The notes under the pieces were generated by a model, which was not told the origin of the DNA, did not search any database, and was given only the letters and a program-made list of their open reading frames with translations. This document shows positions 36,121 through 48,284 of a stretch of 64,000 nucleotides of DNA, piece after piece. The DNA comes from Terebella lapidaria. Taxonomy: Eukaryota; Annelida; Polychaeta; Terebellida; Terebellidae. The stretch is from NCBI GenBank assembly GCA_949152475.1, contig OX424570.1, positions 20,580,694 through 20,644,693 on the forward strand, written 5' to 3'. Made by a program: the position numbers and the translations under genes. Position 1 is the first letter of the stretch. Every line of letters starts with the position of its first letter.

Positions 36121-36568
36121 CGTTTTCACGAAAGGCGGCGCTCCAGCACCCGTCTTTCACACAATTCGTCCTTTGCATTCTGGGATACCGAAAATAGTTC
36201 CAACATGGATGCCTCTATGAATCGAAATAAATTTGAATGTTTGGGATATTTTGTTACTGACAGGACATATTGTCGAAAACTATACAATTTTTTAAGAGAT
36301 TGTGATAGAATAACTCCAGTAGCAGTGTCCGTGGCAATCTTCAGTGCCTCTGAAAAATCCATGGCTGAGTCATGACTGTCGGGTCGACCCCTGGCCAGCC
36401 CTGGGTCGACCCATGCAAAACAAGAAAGCACGTGCTCGTGTTTACAAAACGCGCATTAATACGGACTATTTTGTTACCGCGCATTGACACTGTCCCCTGA
36501 TTCAGGGGACCAGAGAATCGGTTATTACAAAGACGGGTGCTTCAGAGTGCCGTCTGGTGGACAAAACG
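36121..36568 (-). mobile_element. 448-bp MITE 'P' with 10-bp target duplication
   Basis: Flanked by a perfect 10-bp duplication, GATATTTATT, at 36,111-36,120 and 36,569-36,578. Ends are CGTTTTCACG and GGACAAAACG. A further inverted match, GCACCCGTCTTT versus AAAGACGGGTGC, lies about 25 bases in. A 9-10-bp duplication points to Mutator-like mobilisation. The minus strand has a 102-codon frame (36,126-36,431) of protein-like composition (DFSEALKIATD, SNLFRFIEASMLELF). It may be a captured gene piece, or chance. Confidence 0.72.
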
Positions 36569-36843
36569 GATATTTATTATGCCGGCATCCATCTAGAAAT
36601 GAACTACATTTACTATGTTTCTCATAATTACTCCCGTTTTCAACACGAAGAGATCGAGGTGGAAAACGTTAATTAAAAATAACCAATCACATGCGCGTAT
36701 TTGATCGATCGATATGCAAATGAGCCCTGGCGCCTCTCAACCAAGCAGACTGCGACACTAACGGAAAATCGTTGACATGGAAAATAAACCGGTTTTGTTG
36801 ATTGGAAGAAACCAACACGTTTGGCTGCCATGTTATAATCGGG

Positions 36844-36985
36844 ATAAAACTGTGTTAGGTTCGATGTCTGTGACTAACAAAATCCCTCGGGATCTCCGTT
36901 GTGATCTGAGACACGACAGGCTTCGCCTCTCGTGTCTCAGATCGCAACAGAGATCCCTCAGACATCGAGACAAACACAGTTTTAT
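36844..36985. repeat. Foldback (hairpin) element
   Basis: Arms 36,844-36,915 and 36,929-36,985 pair, including GATCTGAGACACGA with TCGTGTCTCAGATC and ATAAAACTGTGTT with AACACAGTTTTAT. The loop itself has AGGC-TTC-GCCT. The left arm has about 16 unpaired bases. Probably a hairpin-type MITE. The open frame across it (36,777-36,992) is a by-product. Confidence 0.8.
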
Positions 36986-37479
36986 TCTCTAAAAACAAGT
37001 CTCGATATATCGACTCATTACGTGTACTCATTACGTGTGTATCCAGAACTCACCAGCTTGCAAGTTCATTGTAGTGCTGTATCATTTTATTAAGGCATTT
37101 CGGCAGAAATGCCTTTATGGTTTTAGCAGAATTTTTTTTTTTCTTTCTTTTTTTTCTTCCGCCGTTTTGGTTTCCGGACGATAACTTTAGATTGCCTTGA
37201 TGGATCCTTATCAAATTTTCACCACTAGTCAGAAATGATATGTGGAAGAACCCTATTCTTTTTTAGCCGGCTCCGAGGTCCGTGAGGTCCGTGAGGATGA
37301 AATCAAGGTTTTGGTTTCCGGACGATAACGCGAAAAATATTCAGGCAATAGATGCAGAGGTTCATATACCACCAGGGAAGCACCCTATTGATTTTGGGAT
37401 CAATCCGTCGAATGACCTTTGACCTAGAGGTCGAAATAATTTTTTGCTGATTCATCCTTGGGGCTTCCTGCATATCTCA

Positions 37480-39440
37480 GAAACGGTGCGTCGTAGAGCG
37501 AAACGGATGTTATTTTCGGAATCGTCGCCCTAGACAAACATGTCTATGGGGTATTTTTTTTTTTTGATTCGACTCCGAGGTCCGTGAGGTCCGTGAGGAT
37601 GAAATCAAGGCCGATTATGAAATTGGTTTCCGGACGATAACTCGAAAAATATTCAGGAAATAGTTGCAGAACTTTGCATGGAGGTTTATATACCACCAGG
37701 GAAGAACCCTATCGATTTTGGGATTGATCCGTCAAACGAAGAACCCTATCGATTTTGGGATTGATCCGTCAAACGACCTTCGCCCTAGACAAACATGTCT
37801 AAAGGGTATTATGGATGAACTTTGACCCATTTTTCATTTCCGTCGATATCTCGGAAACGGCGCGTCGTAGAGCGAAACGGACGATATTTTCGGACTCGTC
37901 GCCCTAGACAAACATGTCTAATGGGTATTATGGATGAACTTTGACCTTGACCCGAAATTTTTTTGCCGAGTCGGAATTTTTCGTTTTCGTCGATATCTCG
38001 GAAACGGTGCGTCGTAGAGCGAAACGGACGTTATTTTCGGACTCGTCGCCCTAGACAAACATGTCTAATGGGTATGATGGATGAACTTTGACCTTGACCC
38101 GAAAATTTTTTGCCGAGTCGGCATTTTTTTGTTTCGTCGATATCTCGGAAATAATAATAATAATAATCAGATTTATTTTACGACGGTCCATGATGATAGG
38201 CAATTCTGCCTGTCTTCCCCATCCCCCGTCGGGTGACAATTTAGAATTTGGGAAGCACATTCGAATGGAGAAACCTTTGCGTTGCCAGGATGAAAACTCC
38301 ACCTACTTTGTGCCGGTGACGGGGATCGAACCCGCGTCACCTACCGCCTCTGAGCTTCGTTGCTTCAAGAGCCACCGGTCCCATCCACTCGGCCAACGGT
38401 GAGTCGTAGAGCGAAACGAACGTTATTTTCGGACTCGTCCTAAACAAACATGTCTAAGGGGTATTATGGATGAACTTTGACCTTGACCCGAAATTTTTTT
38501 GCCGAGTCGGCATTTTTCGTTTTCGTCGATAGCTCGGAAACGGTGCGTCGTAGAGCGAAACGAACAATATTTTTGGACTCTTTGTCCTAGAGAAATATGT
38601 CTAAAGGGTATGATGGGTGAACTTTGACCTTGAGCCGAAACTTTTTTGCTGAGTCGGCATTTTTTTGTTTCGTCGATATCTCGGAAACGGTGAGTCGTAG
38701 AGCGAAAAGGATGTTATTCTCGGACTCGTTGTCCTAGAGAAATATGTCTAAAGGGTATGATGGGTGAACTTTGACCTTGACCCGAAACTTTTTTGCCGAG
38801 TCGGCATTTTTTTGTTTCGTCGATATCTCGGAAACGGTGCGTCGTAGAGCGAAACGGACGTTATTCTCGGACTCGTCGCCCTAGAGAAACATGTCTAAAG
38901 GGTATTATGGATGAACTTTGACCTTGACCCGGAATTTTTTTGCCAAGTCGGCATTTTTCGTTTTCATCGATATCTCGGATGATATTTTCGGATGATATTT
39001 TCGGACTTTCGGACCTAGACAAACATGTCTGAGGGGTATGATGGATGAACTTTGACCTTGACCCGAAATCTTTTTGCCGAGTCAGCATTTTTTTGTTTCG
39101 TCGATATCTCATGAACGGTGAGTCGTAGAGCAAAACGGACGTTATTTTCGGACTCGTTGTCCTAGACAAACATGTCTCAGGAGTATTATGGATGAACTTT
39201 GACCTTGACCCGAAATTTGTTTGCCAAGTCGGCATTTTTCGTTATCGTCGATATTTCAGAAATGGTGCGTCGTAGAGCGAAACGGACGTTATTTTTGGAC
39301 TCGTCGACCTAGACAAACATGCGTGGGGGGGGGGGGGGGGGTATGATGGATGAACTTTGACCTTGACCCGAAATTTTTTTTCGCTGAGTCGGCATTTTTC
39401 ATTTTCGTCAATATCTAGCAAACGGTGTGTCATAGAGCCC
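37480..39440. repeat. Minisatellite array in E1 copy 2, ~145-bp period
   Basis: The word GCGTCGTAGAGCGAAACGG recurs at roughly 145-base steps (37,860, 38,007, then after the SINE 38,402, 38,546, 38,690, 38,836, 39,118, 39,266). The unit is the reverse complement of that at 4,230-6,030. Some units are truncated or partly duplicated (37,690-37,770). Confidence 0.88.
38151..38396 (-). mobile_element. tRNA-derived SINE (b) inside minisatellite
   Basis: On the minus strand the A box TGGCCGAGTGG and B box GGTTCGATCCC are clear. The tail ends in ATT repeats. The minisatellite unit resumes at AACGGTGAGTCGTAG right after it, so the insertion boundaries are sharp. The head resembles a tRNA with a long variable arm (Ser or Leu type), but the stems are not conserved. 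Confidence 0.82.
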
Positions 39441-39603
39441 GTGGCAAACATGTTTTGAAAATTACGAATTAGTCCTAACACCGAAATGCCTCCAAGGCAT
39501 CTTTAGGCCTTGACGTCTAGTTTCAGTTGATTTCACGTGTTTAAGACCACTATAAGCCTAGTTTCACATTCTGACTCAAGCTTTGCAATTATGGAATTCC
39601 CGT

Positions 39604-39800
39604 TACGAACCGCGATCTGCGTACTGCGAGCTGTGAGCTATAAACTGATACAGACATGTGACCTGCGAGCTATAACTGCGACCTGGGAAGTAAAACTGCG
39701 ACCTGCGAGGTAAAACCTGCGACTTGCGAAGTAAAACTGCGACCTGCGAGGTACAAACTGCGATCTGCAAGCTCACGTTACAAACTGCGACCTGTGTGCG
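39604..39800. repeat. Minisatellite, ~20-bp unit
   Basis: Variants of AAACTGCGACCTGCGAGGTA recur about nine times with small length changes. Noncoding, between E1 copy 2 and U-B. Confidence 0.85.
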
Positions 39801-39839
39801 ACAAGAGCTGATTAGTTTTATGACAGATTTGGCTCATAT

Positions 39840-42160
39840 ACCCTCTCATCCCTAGGGTGTTTTGCTGGTCAGCTTCTTTATAGATCGTCACTATCTTCAC
39901 CTGATCTGACATTTTCCACCAAATTATGCACATTCCATTCGAAAACTATTCCCATGTCAGTTTAACCCTCTTCAACCCAATTGCAAGATCTCACCAATAA
40001 CTGATTCACATGTCGCTCACCACATTGAACAAGCTCATCATTACCTTGCGATGGTGCATTCATTAATGTAATTAGAATCAGTTATGGAGGAAATCCATCG
40101 TGCTTGATTGCAATATGGGTGTTGACAAACGCGTAGAATCCCAACACGGTTCTGCACACTGTTGCATGATTCAAAAAGATGCAAAAAGGGCTAAAAATGG
40201 TGACATGTTAACGTTGCATGAAAGGTTGTTGGTATGACATATACCAGAAGGATGAAACGGGGCTGAAAGTTGGATAGATTAACCTGGGCGACATGTTTCC
40301 AAAGGTTCGGGAAGATTATTGTGAGTTCCTCACATATTCTGACAAATCTGGGACAATGATGAAGATTATTGACATGCGTTACTCATTGGAAAATGAAACC
40401 CCTGTAACAGGGAAAATAGACAACAATCCTCCAAATTACATATGCACATACACGTTTTCAAATTTAGTTTGAAAATAATAATAAAATAATTATTTCAATA
40501 TTTTTTGCTAAAGTGATGATGATTTATGATTGTTAAATACACACGTTTTTAAAGTACTATTTTCACCAACGAAGTGATAATTTTATGTTTCTCCTTTTCC
40601 AAATACGTAAGTACACACCTCATATATTAAGATCATCCCACTGACCATCCTTATAGGATTAGGAGACGTTATATAGGCTACATTATCTGTAGTTTATGTT
40701 GTACTTTCTTGTCCCAGAAGTGGCAATTTTTCTCAGTTTATTCAGAAAACTGGTGTCTGAAGATGGCACTTGGGTGACGTTAATTACATCTACAGTTTAT
40801 TCCCAGATGTACAGTTAAAATATTATTGTCCATGGATGTTCATGCTGTCTTACTTTGTTCGATGCATATCTGTAATGTATCACGGTGTTTGATTGTTTAT
40901 CATGACGTTTAATCTGAAAGTTGTGTAACAATAAACGCCCAACCATCATGATAGAGTTTGATTCATAGCAATTGTATCCTGCTGGTTGTGGTCATACAAT
41001 GATACAAACCTTCTTCTATACAGCGCAAATTTACAGCCATAATGATCATAAATTAAGCTACACACTGAAAACTAGAAATATATTATACTGTCATGCATCC
41101 AGAGTTTACACTGAATTCATTTCTAATTCATTACATTTAATCCACGCCCAAAATTAGTGCAAGTTGTACATGACCAACATAGCGTTGCCTAAATACATTG
41201 GGCACTTTAATACCTGAGAGTTGTTCGACATGAGAAGTACCAGCTTGTGGTATTAGTTCAATGCACTGTAATATCAATTCATGCCAGTTGTCCCTGTGCG
41301 TTCAATTGGATAATAACATGATTTTACATTCTGACACGAGCTTTGAAATTACCTATCTTTAAAGATTAGCCGGGGAGTTAAAGCTGTATGAATTTGTATG
41401 CTTCAACTGTTCCATCCTTTGAGGCTCACATACGAATTCGATTATAGGTCACTATTTGTTGTGCTTTTCGAAAGGAATACAACTACCAAGTTCTCCATCA
41501 ATTCACTCTAATGTGTGATAAACGATGTACATTGTGTAGACGTTTATTTTCAGTATTTTTGAGAATGAAAATCTGCCAAACAATCGATGTTAATTGGTCA
41601 AGTGGTTGGATATATTTTGTTTCCGTGAACAGATCCTTGGGAATTTGGTCTGGTAAAGCGTTGACCTGCTCCACGCTGTAGACGAAAGAAAGGAGTGAAC
41701 GTAATTTGAGGAAAGAGTAGCACGATTTTGTCATTTCTCTCTTTATATTTTGTATTCGGAGTGGAATAATATGTTGTAGCACTTTTTAACAAATATTTAT
41801 CAGTTATGTAGCATATACTCGGCCTTACAAAATTGATGCCCCCTGCCATATACATCCGATTGTAAATTCAATCACAGGACAAATAGCACTGAGTGGACGT
41901 CTGATATGCGTCTACCAATACAAGGTCACAAGAACATGGATACATTGTCATATCCCCAGCATGGGGCGTGATGTATGGGTGCACGTTAGTTAGGGGGCTG
42001 GCCGATTTGTTGATCAATCATATTTCGTGTTGTTACTTCTCGAGAACTCTCGGAATGAATCCATCATCTACATCTAGTAGATCCACCCTGATCGAGCAAC
42101 CAGACATCCATCTCGTCTTTGTTACTATGCTATTTGTTGGGAAATCTTCGATCATTTATT
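39840..42160 (+). repeat. Segmental duplication U-B
   Basis: Aligns with U-A (32,840 on) and U-C (49,240 on) through CATTCATTAATG, GGCTACATTATCTGTAGTTT and ATTCTGACACGAGCTTTG. Its last part (41,940-42,160) matches 53,540-53,760. No conserved open frame was seen. It runs up to the left end of the Ngaro element. Confidence 0.65.
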
Positions 42161-42165
42161 GAGAT

Positions 42166-42331
42166 ATTACAAACCATAACTTGGTTTGCTTTATCAGAAT
42201 AGCTCAATCACATTATAAGTATCTCTCATTCTCAGTAGTACGGTAACCGGAAGTCCCTCCGTGGGGTCACTGAGTGTGAACCCCCAATCGATATGCAGCC
42301 ATTATCAGTTCAGAAGGAAAATTCAGTCTAC
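42166..42331 (+). repeat. Ngaro split repeat A1
   Basis: 166 bases starting ATTACAAACCATAACTTGG, identical to A2 at 48,285-48,450. It marks the left end of the element. Confidence 0.93.
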
Positions 42332-43253
42332 TTGCAAAATTACTTCTATTTACCGGAATCTTCGTGTCCTGCCACCATTACTTCACCGTACAGTGACAGG
42401 AGAACTGTTCTTACGTTCGATCGAACGGGAAATCGATAAAGTGCCCGTCTGTTGCGCATTGGCGTCCAGCCAACTCAAGGTTGGTGAAGGTAAACAAGAA
42501 CACTCGAAAAGAACGAGAGTTGAAAGGAAATTTTCTTTGCATTGGAACGGACGAAAGTCGAAAAGTGAGAATAACAGCATGCAAGCTGTGCTGCTCGGGC
42601 ACTCGTTTATCAGGCACCTCATCAAACATCTCCTGGACAGATCCATCACATCGGATATCTTGCTAGAGGCAGAAGCAGCAGTACTAGCCAACAGACTTCG
42701 AGTCACTGACAATTTCTCCCACATCTACGCGATTTGCCATGCGCTGAACACAGAACAAGATCTAGAATCACGATTGGCCAAAGTTTGCAAACTGAAACCT
42801 GACATAATAGTCATTGACTTTGGATCTAATGACATAGCCAATTTGAGAGCACCCGACGCCAACTCCTGTCTAGAGCTAGCCACCAAAGTTTTTGGGCACG
42901 CCAAAGCCATTTTGGAGAAACTGAACAATTGCAAAATAATTTTCCACCAGGTGATCCCACGAACCCAGAACATTCGGTCTACATCATCTGACTTTGATAT
43001 CAACCGCACTCTCTTCAACAATTGTCTCAAACACCTTTGTGCCGCCGACACGAACATCTTCTACCAAAAGCTGAAAGGCTTCAGCACCGCATCACCTGAT
43101 TCTTGGTCTACCGACGGGATTCATTGTAACACACCTGCATCCAGGAACAAGTACACGGCGGACCTTCGTCACAGCCTCCTGTATTATAAACAGCGAACAA
43201 CAACAACCCTCCAAGCTCAAGACTCCGGTGTAGGTTCAACTGTAAATGTATAG
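42261..43253 (+). CDS. SGNH-hydrolase-like ORF of the Ngaro element
   Basis: Accessory ORF at the 5' side of the element. The second half has the layout of the SGNH/GDSL hydrolase fold: block I LLGHSFIRHL, block III DFGSNDIAN, and block V near the end, SWSTDGIHCN with the Asp-x-x-His pair. Hydrolase ORFs of this kind are known from Ngaro elements of animals; their role in retrotransposition is not settled. The first part, before about residue 110, is basic and without a known domain. Confidence 0.8.
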   Translation: MGSLSVNPQSICSHYQFRRKIQSTCKITSIYRNLRVLPPLLHRTVTGELFLRSIEREIDKVPVCCALASSQLKVGEGKQEHSKRTRVERKFSLHWNGRKSKSENNSMQAVLLGHSFIRHLIKHLLDRSITSDILLEAEAAVLANRLRVTDNFSHIYAICHALNTEQDLESRLAKVCKLKPDIIVIDFGSNDIANLRAPDANSCLELATKVFGHAKAILEKLNNCKIIFHQVIPRTQNIRSTSSDFDINRTLFNNCLKHLCAADTNIFYQKLKGFSTASPDSWSTDGIHCNTPASRNKYTADLRHSLLYYKQRTTTTLQAQDSGVGSTVNV

Positions 43254-43499
43254 TGGGGGTCTTCTCTCCTATGCAGGAAACCTAACTGGAGATACCGATC
43301 GTGACTGTACCTTGCTCGGAAACAGCACATTTTCATTTAGCCTCCACTGATGATTGTGAATCTTTACCCAAAACAGTAATATCGCCTTCATGAGACCTCT
43401 CATTACGGTCTGAGTGCCCAGTACTTAGTTAACCTACTACGACTCTGTAACAGCACACTTAATTTCATCGGAAATCAAGTATCGCTTGGACCCACACTC

Positions 43500-43860
43500 A
43501 CAGTCTCTGAAGTGAAATTCCAGTACTCACCGCCAAGTAAATTGGCATATTGAGTCCAATCGGACCAAGTACCCACTTGGCCACAAATTTAGTCACAATC
43601 CAGTAATTCTAAATACAATTATCTTACAGACCAAGTATTATTCTGGCAGCTCGATCAATCATCAAGTACACCCTTGGTCACAAGTTCATGGTCAGTTTTC
43701 AGTCCAAGTACCCATTTGGCACCAGTCGACTCAAGTTACCCCCTGATCATAGTTTTAATCAGTGTTTCAGTACCAGTATCCACTTGGCAATAGTCGGCCC
43801 AAGTACCCACTTGGCCATCAGTTCAAGTATCCATTTGGCAACAGTCGATCCAGTTTTACC
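43500..43860. repeat. Degenerate minisatellite inside Ngaro
   Basis: The phrase CAAGTACCCACTTGGCCA and variants recur many times between the hydrolase ORF and the Gag-like region. CCAAGTACCCACTTGG is almost self-complementary. Confidence 0.65.
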
Positions 43861-44123
43861 CTAGTTATCTGTTGTCGCCACTATCAGCCCAACAGAGTAC
43901 ACACCACTCACCGCCACTTCATATTACTATTCAAAACATATTACTAGTACTAATAACTCTATATCAACCACAATTTTGTCACCTTCATGAGTTCACTACT
44001 ACAGTTATGCATTCATTAGTATCCACAGTTATCATCATGTGCACTAGTAACTAGTAGTCAACAGTTAATTCTAGTACTTCAACCTTTTTTAATGCGACTA
44101 CTTCTCTTCACAGATCCTCCAAC

Positions 44124-45330
44124 ATGGGCCGCAAGCGGAAGCTTCAAGAGAACAACTCCACGGCACCTTCAGACGAGGAGTCACCCAATGTGGCCCGCAT
44201 CCTTCAAGACGTGAAACGTCTGCGCAGCCAGCTGAAAGAAGAGAGGAAAACCCTCGGGGTCTCAAGCGGCAACGAGCCCCACTCTGCAGCGATTCTCTGA
44301 GCCCCACACCTGGGACATCCCGCAACGCAGATTCCCAACCAGCTGCCGAAGAAAACAGAATCTCCACTCACTGACTCAGATGAGCCAGGCGATGCGGCGC
44401 AGCCCCCACGTCGCTCCAGATCGCGCAACGGCGATCCCAGCCTAAGAAGCGGGCCAGCACTGACCCCAGCTCCCGATCCCGGCGTCATGATCGTTACCGA
44501 CGTGCCACAAGTTCATCATCATCCACAGGTAAGAACTCGGAGTCTTCAGAATCTTCCACCGACGACGACACTCCCCGCCTCCCTCTTATCTCTTTTGGGG
44601 CAGCAATTGGCACAACAGTTCCGACAAAATTGAAACGAAAAATCCTTCAAAATCGGTTCGTTGAGATGGCTCTACTCCTCCCCCACCGCTACCACGATCA
44701 GCCACACCTGACCATGAAACTGGACTCACACAATCAACCTAGATTCATCCGACAGACTACTAAGCAGCAGCTACCCATCGACCAGTGGAGCGAGGCTTTT
44801 GACAGCTTCATTTCAGTGTACATCGAGTCCGCCCACTCACGCTCCTCCATATTACAGCTGATTCGAGCTATGCTCAGCTACAAGAAGCAAGTGACCGACA
44901 TGAGCAAACTCGGCCAAGATTGGGCAGGCTACGACCGGCACTATAGAATTGACCGAGAAACCAATCCATATTCCTGGATGACCATTCGCCACGACCTCCA
45001 ACTCATGTACTCACAGAAGAGATCCAGTAACCCAAGTCATTTTCGTGACTTTCGACGTCAACCGAAACCTCAATTCACTGGCACATCAATCCGCACGGCT
45101 GATGGCAACACCATCCCAACAGGCTACTGCGTTAACTACCACACCAGGAACGAACGATGTACTAGAGGACAGGCCTGCCCCTATGCTCATAAGTGCCCAA
45201 AATGCTCCTCGGCCCATCCAGTGTACAATACATGTTTCTCGCCCAAGCCCTACCCACCCGAACCAGCCCCTCCCCTCCCCCGACAAACACAAACACCACG
45301 TCAACCTCAACCTCCAAAAACAACGTCTTA
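44124..45330 (+). CDS. Gag-like region of the Ngaro element
   Basis: Begins MGRKRKLQENNS with a basic, coiled-coil-like start. It ends with a Cys/His-rich knuckle around residues reading RCTRGQACPYAHKCPKC and SAHPVYNTC, as in Gag-like ORFs of Ngaro and DIRS elements. Treated as part of the fossil element. Confidence 0.7.
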
Positions 45331-45379
45331 ATCCCGTACCCACACCAGTGTCCCCAGACATTCTAAGGAACCTCCTAGA

Positions 45380-46890
45380 AGAGATCCATTTTGACACATC
45401 CAAAACTTCATTTCTAGTGAACGGATTCAAATACGGATTCCCATTGGGTCACCCTGACCCAGTAAATGACCTTCGATGTACCAATTCCAAACAACCAAAC
45501 AGCTTAGCTCCGTCGTACAAGCCAAACTCAACGCCGAAATCAGCAAAGGACGTATTGCGGGACCATTCAAACAACCTCCTTTCTCTCCATTCCACATGTC
45601 CCCCCTTAACCTGCGAGAAAAGAAAGATAAAGGCAAATACCGCTTAATACAAAACTTATCCTACCCTTACGATGAACATTCCATTAAGCCAGAACTGTTA
45701 AGTATACGTCAGTAGGAGACGCTATACACGTCTTGCTATCTCTTCCCGAGTCGGCATACACAGCTAAAACTGATATATTGGATGCCTATCGTAACATACC
45801 TGTGGCCCCATCCGATTACCCCAAACTAGGGTTCACATTTGCAGGTGAATATTATTACGATAAATGTCTTCCCCAGGGCTGCGCCAGTTCATGTCAAATA
45901 TTTGAGACGTTTTCTACCGCGACACAAGCGATCTTCCTACACCATAACCCCACGGCCCACTGTCTCCATATGCTAGACGACTTTCTTATCATCGCAGAGA
46001 CTAGGGACCAATGTGCATCTCACCTACGAGCACTCCTTGCCCTCTGTGCAACCATCGGCATCCCAACATCTCCAGCAAAAACCACACTTCCATCTACCAA
46101 TACAGTGTTTCTCGGAATCGAGCTGGACACGGTCACACAAAGTGCAAAATTGCCTGCTGTCAAACTTCAAGAATATTCTGAACTCATAAACCACCACATT
46201 AATCACCCCCACATTACAAGACATGAACTACAGTCACTTATTGGGAAATTGAATTTTGCTGCCTCAGTTGTCCCAGCACGACCATTTCTTCGTCGTCTCA
46301 TAGACATGTTGAATGTTGGAACTAAACCTCACCATTCGATCCGACTATCCAAAGAAGCAAAAGCCGATCTACAAACCTGGGCTCAGTTCCTACAAACCTA
46401 TAATGGTATTACATTCTTCAGATCTCTCCATATCACCCCCACTGACTCAATCCCAATGTCATCCGATGCATCCCACAAAGGATTCGGGCTTGCTTCAAAG
46501 AACAATGGATACAGGCTAAATTCCCAGAACCTTGGACCCAATTCAGCATTACACTCCTGGAATTTTACCCAATTTTCGTCACGCTATCCATGTTCGGGCA
46601 TCTCCTACCTAACTCAAACATACTATTCCACACTGACAATCAATCTGTCACACATATTATTAATTCCCAATCCAGTAAAGACAAGCGTATCATGAAAATC
46701 GTCAGACCACTAGTATTACTACTGATACATCATAACATCCACCTTCGAGCCACACACATTGCTGGGACCTCGAATGTATTACCCGATAAAATTTCTCGGT
46801 TCCAGGTCACCCCGGCCCTGCTAGAGGCATACCACATGAACGCCCAACCAACACAGATTTCGCACCACTTACACCCAGTGAACTTTCCAA
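45380..46890 (+). CDS. Reverse transcriptase / RNase H region of Ngaro
   Basis: DIRS-type RT marks include YRLIQNLSYPY, TDILDAYRNIPV, LPQGCASSCQIFE and HMLDDFLIIAE. RNase H marks are MSSDASHKGFG and HTDNQSVTHIINSQSS, with IAGTSNVLPDKISR at the end. Part of the fossil element. Confidence 0.85.
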
Positions 46891-46899
46891 TATAGTCAT

Positions 46900-47788
46900 C
46901 GAGGACACTCTCCAAGCCCTCAGCTCCAATGCCCGAAGGTCATACATCAGTGCCTGGACCCGGTTCCAAGCTTTCATCAATACGACTCTACACATCACCA
47001 TCCCCGATGTGTCCCCACACACTGTTGCCATGTATGTAGCTCACCTCCATTACAACCACCCCAAAGTGTCCTCCATCAGAACACACCTTTCTGCCATCGC
47101 ATTCATGTTTGAGTTATCTGGTTACCAAAATCCAACAAAATCCTTTGTTATTCAAAAGCTTCTCAGAGCTTATGGCAAGTTTGACAAACCACCTCTGACA
47201 CGCAAACCAATTACACCATCAATTCTAACTAACCTTGTTCACTCCATCAAGTCTCAATCCCTGTCATCTTATGACAAACGCCTTTTCACAGCCATCTTCA
47301 CCTGCATGTTTCACGCCGCTCTTAGAGTCAGTGAAATCACAAACACTAAACATGCAAGACACGCTCTTCAAGTACAACAGCTCAAACTTACGTCTCATAA
47401 AAATCGACGTGTCTTAGTCATCCACTTTAAATCTTTCAAGCACTCCCACCCCACACCGCCTCTAGTCCTTCATAGCACAAACACAACTATTTGCCCCGTC
47501 CGGGCATTTCGGAGATATTTGAAAGTCCGAGGCAATTCACCTGGGCCCGCATTTCAACTCGCCCAAAACAAGCCACTGTCCAGGAACACAATCGCTTCAG
47601 TTCTCCAACACCACCTTTCACTCATCGGATATGACTCATCCAAATTCAACACCCATTCTTTTCGTATTGGGAAGACAACTTCCATGGCAACCAAAAGCTA
47701 CTCAACCACCCGAATAGCACTCCTAGGGCGTTGGAAGTCCAACGCCTACATGCAGTACATTAAGCCCACCAAAGTTCATAATGTCTAG
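46900..47788 (+). CDS. Tyrosine recombinase region of Ngaro
   Basis: The integrase-type recombinase that inserts the circular DNA copy in place of a DDE integrase. Visible signatures are AALRVSEI (first Arg), HSFRIGKTT (His-x-x-Arg) and AYMQYIKP (catalytic Tyr) close to the end. Similarity in order and spacing to phage-type recombinases is clear. Confidence 0.88.
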
Positions 47789-47858
47789 TAGCCTGGCAGG
47801 TCTCCTTGTCTGTGCATCTCCTTGCCGTCCACTCTGCTCCAATGTCGCTTCGTTTCTT

Positions 47859-48172
47859 TGCCGATATTTTGTGGCAAGTCCATGCTTGTTTGATCATCTA
47901 CAGTACTGTATTTGAGATGTCTATATTGTTCTGAGTAGTTTAGTCGTGTGATCATAACCATGTCTGCGTTGATACGGTACTATCAACATGATTGTCATGT
48001 CTATTGTGTTCCAATGTTTGTAACATATATGTAACTAGGGTTTCCATTCAGTATTATCACCATCAATGTAATGTCTATTGGTTCCAATGGTTGTACCATA
48101 TATATACATATAACTAGTCTATTCACTTGAGTATGTCATCAAATAACCAGAACATTGTGGTACAACACAGAC
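47859..48172 (+). repeat. Ngaro split repeat B1
   Basis: 314 bases starting TGCCGATATTTTGTGGC, matching B2 at 48,783-49,096 except at two positions. Confidence 0.93.
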
Positions 48173-48284
48173 AAACATGTGGCCGGGACTCCTCGGCTGC
48201 AATGTTCTCTGTGTCACAACTTCTGATAGTATCAGTTTTACAAATAAATCATTTAACCATCAGTGATTAGTCTGATTCTGATAA

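Larger units (their letters stand above)
37092..39521 (+). mobile_element. Helitron-like minisatellite element E1, copy 2
   Basis: Same ends as the element at 4,129-7,156, here on the plus strand. It starts near AAGGCATTTCGGC with TATGGTTTTAGCAG and finishes ATGCCTCCAAGGCAT (a small hairpin), then GACGTCTAG directly before a T. The core is an array of about 145-bp units with a SINE inserted at 38,151. The G run near 39,322 interrupts one unit. No coding capacity. Confidence 0.6.

Noticed and set aside
38861-39481. Minus-strand frames in the second minisatellite array
   Set aside because: Same by-product of the tandem units as at 4-6 kb.
42383-43057. Antisense frames opposite the Ngaro hydrolase ORF
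   Set aside because: Mirror frames of a coding strand, with no recognised domain.
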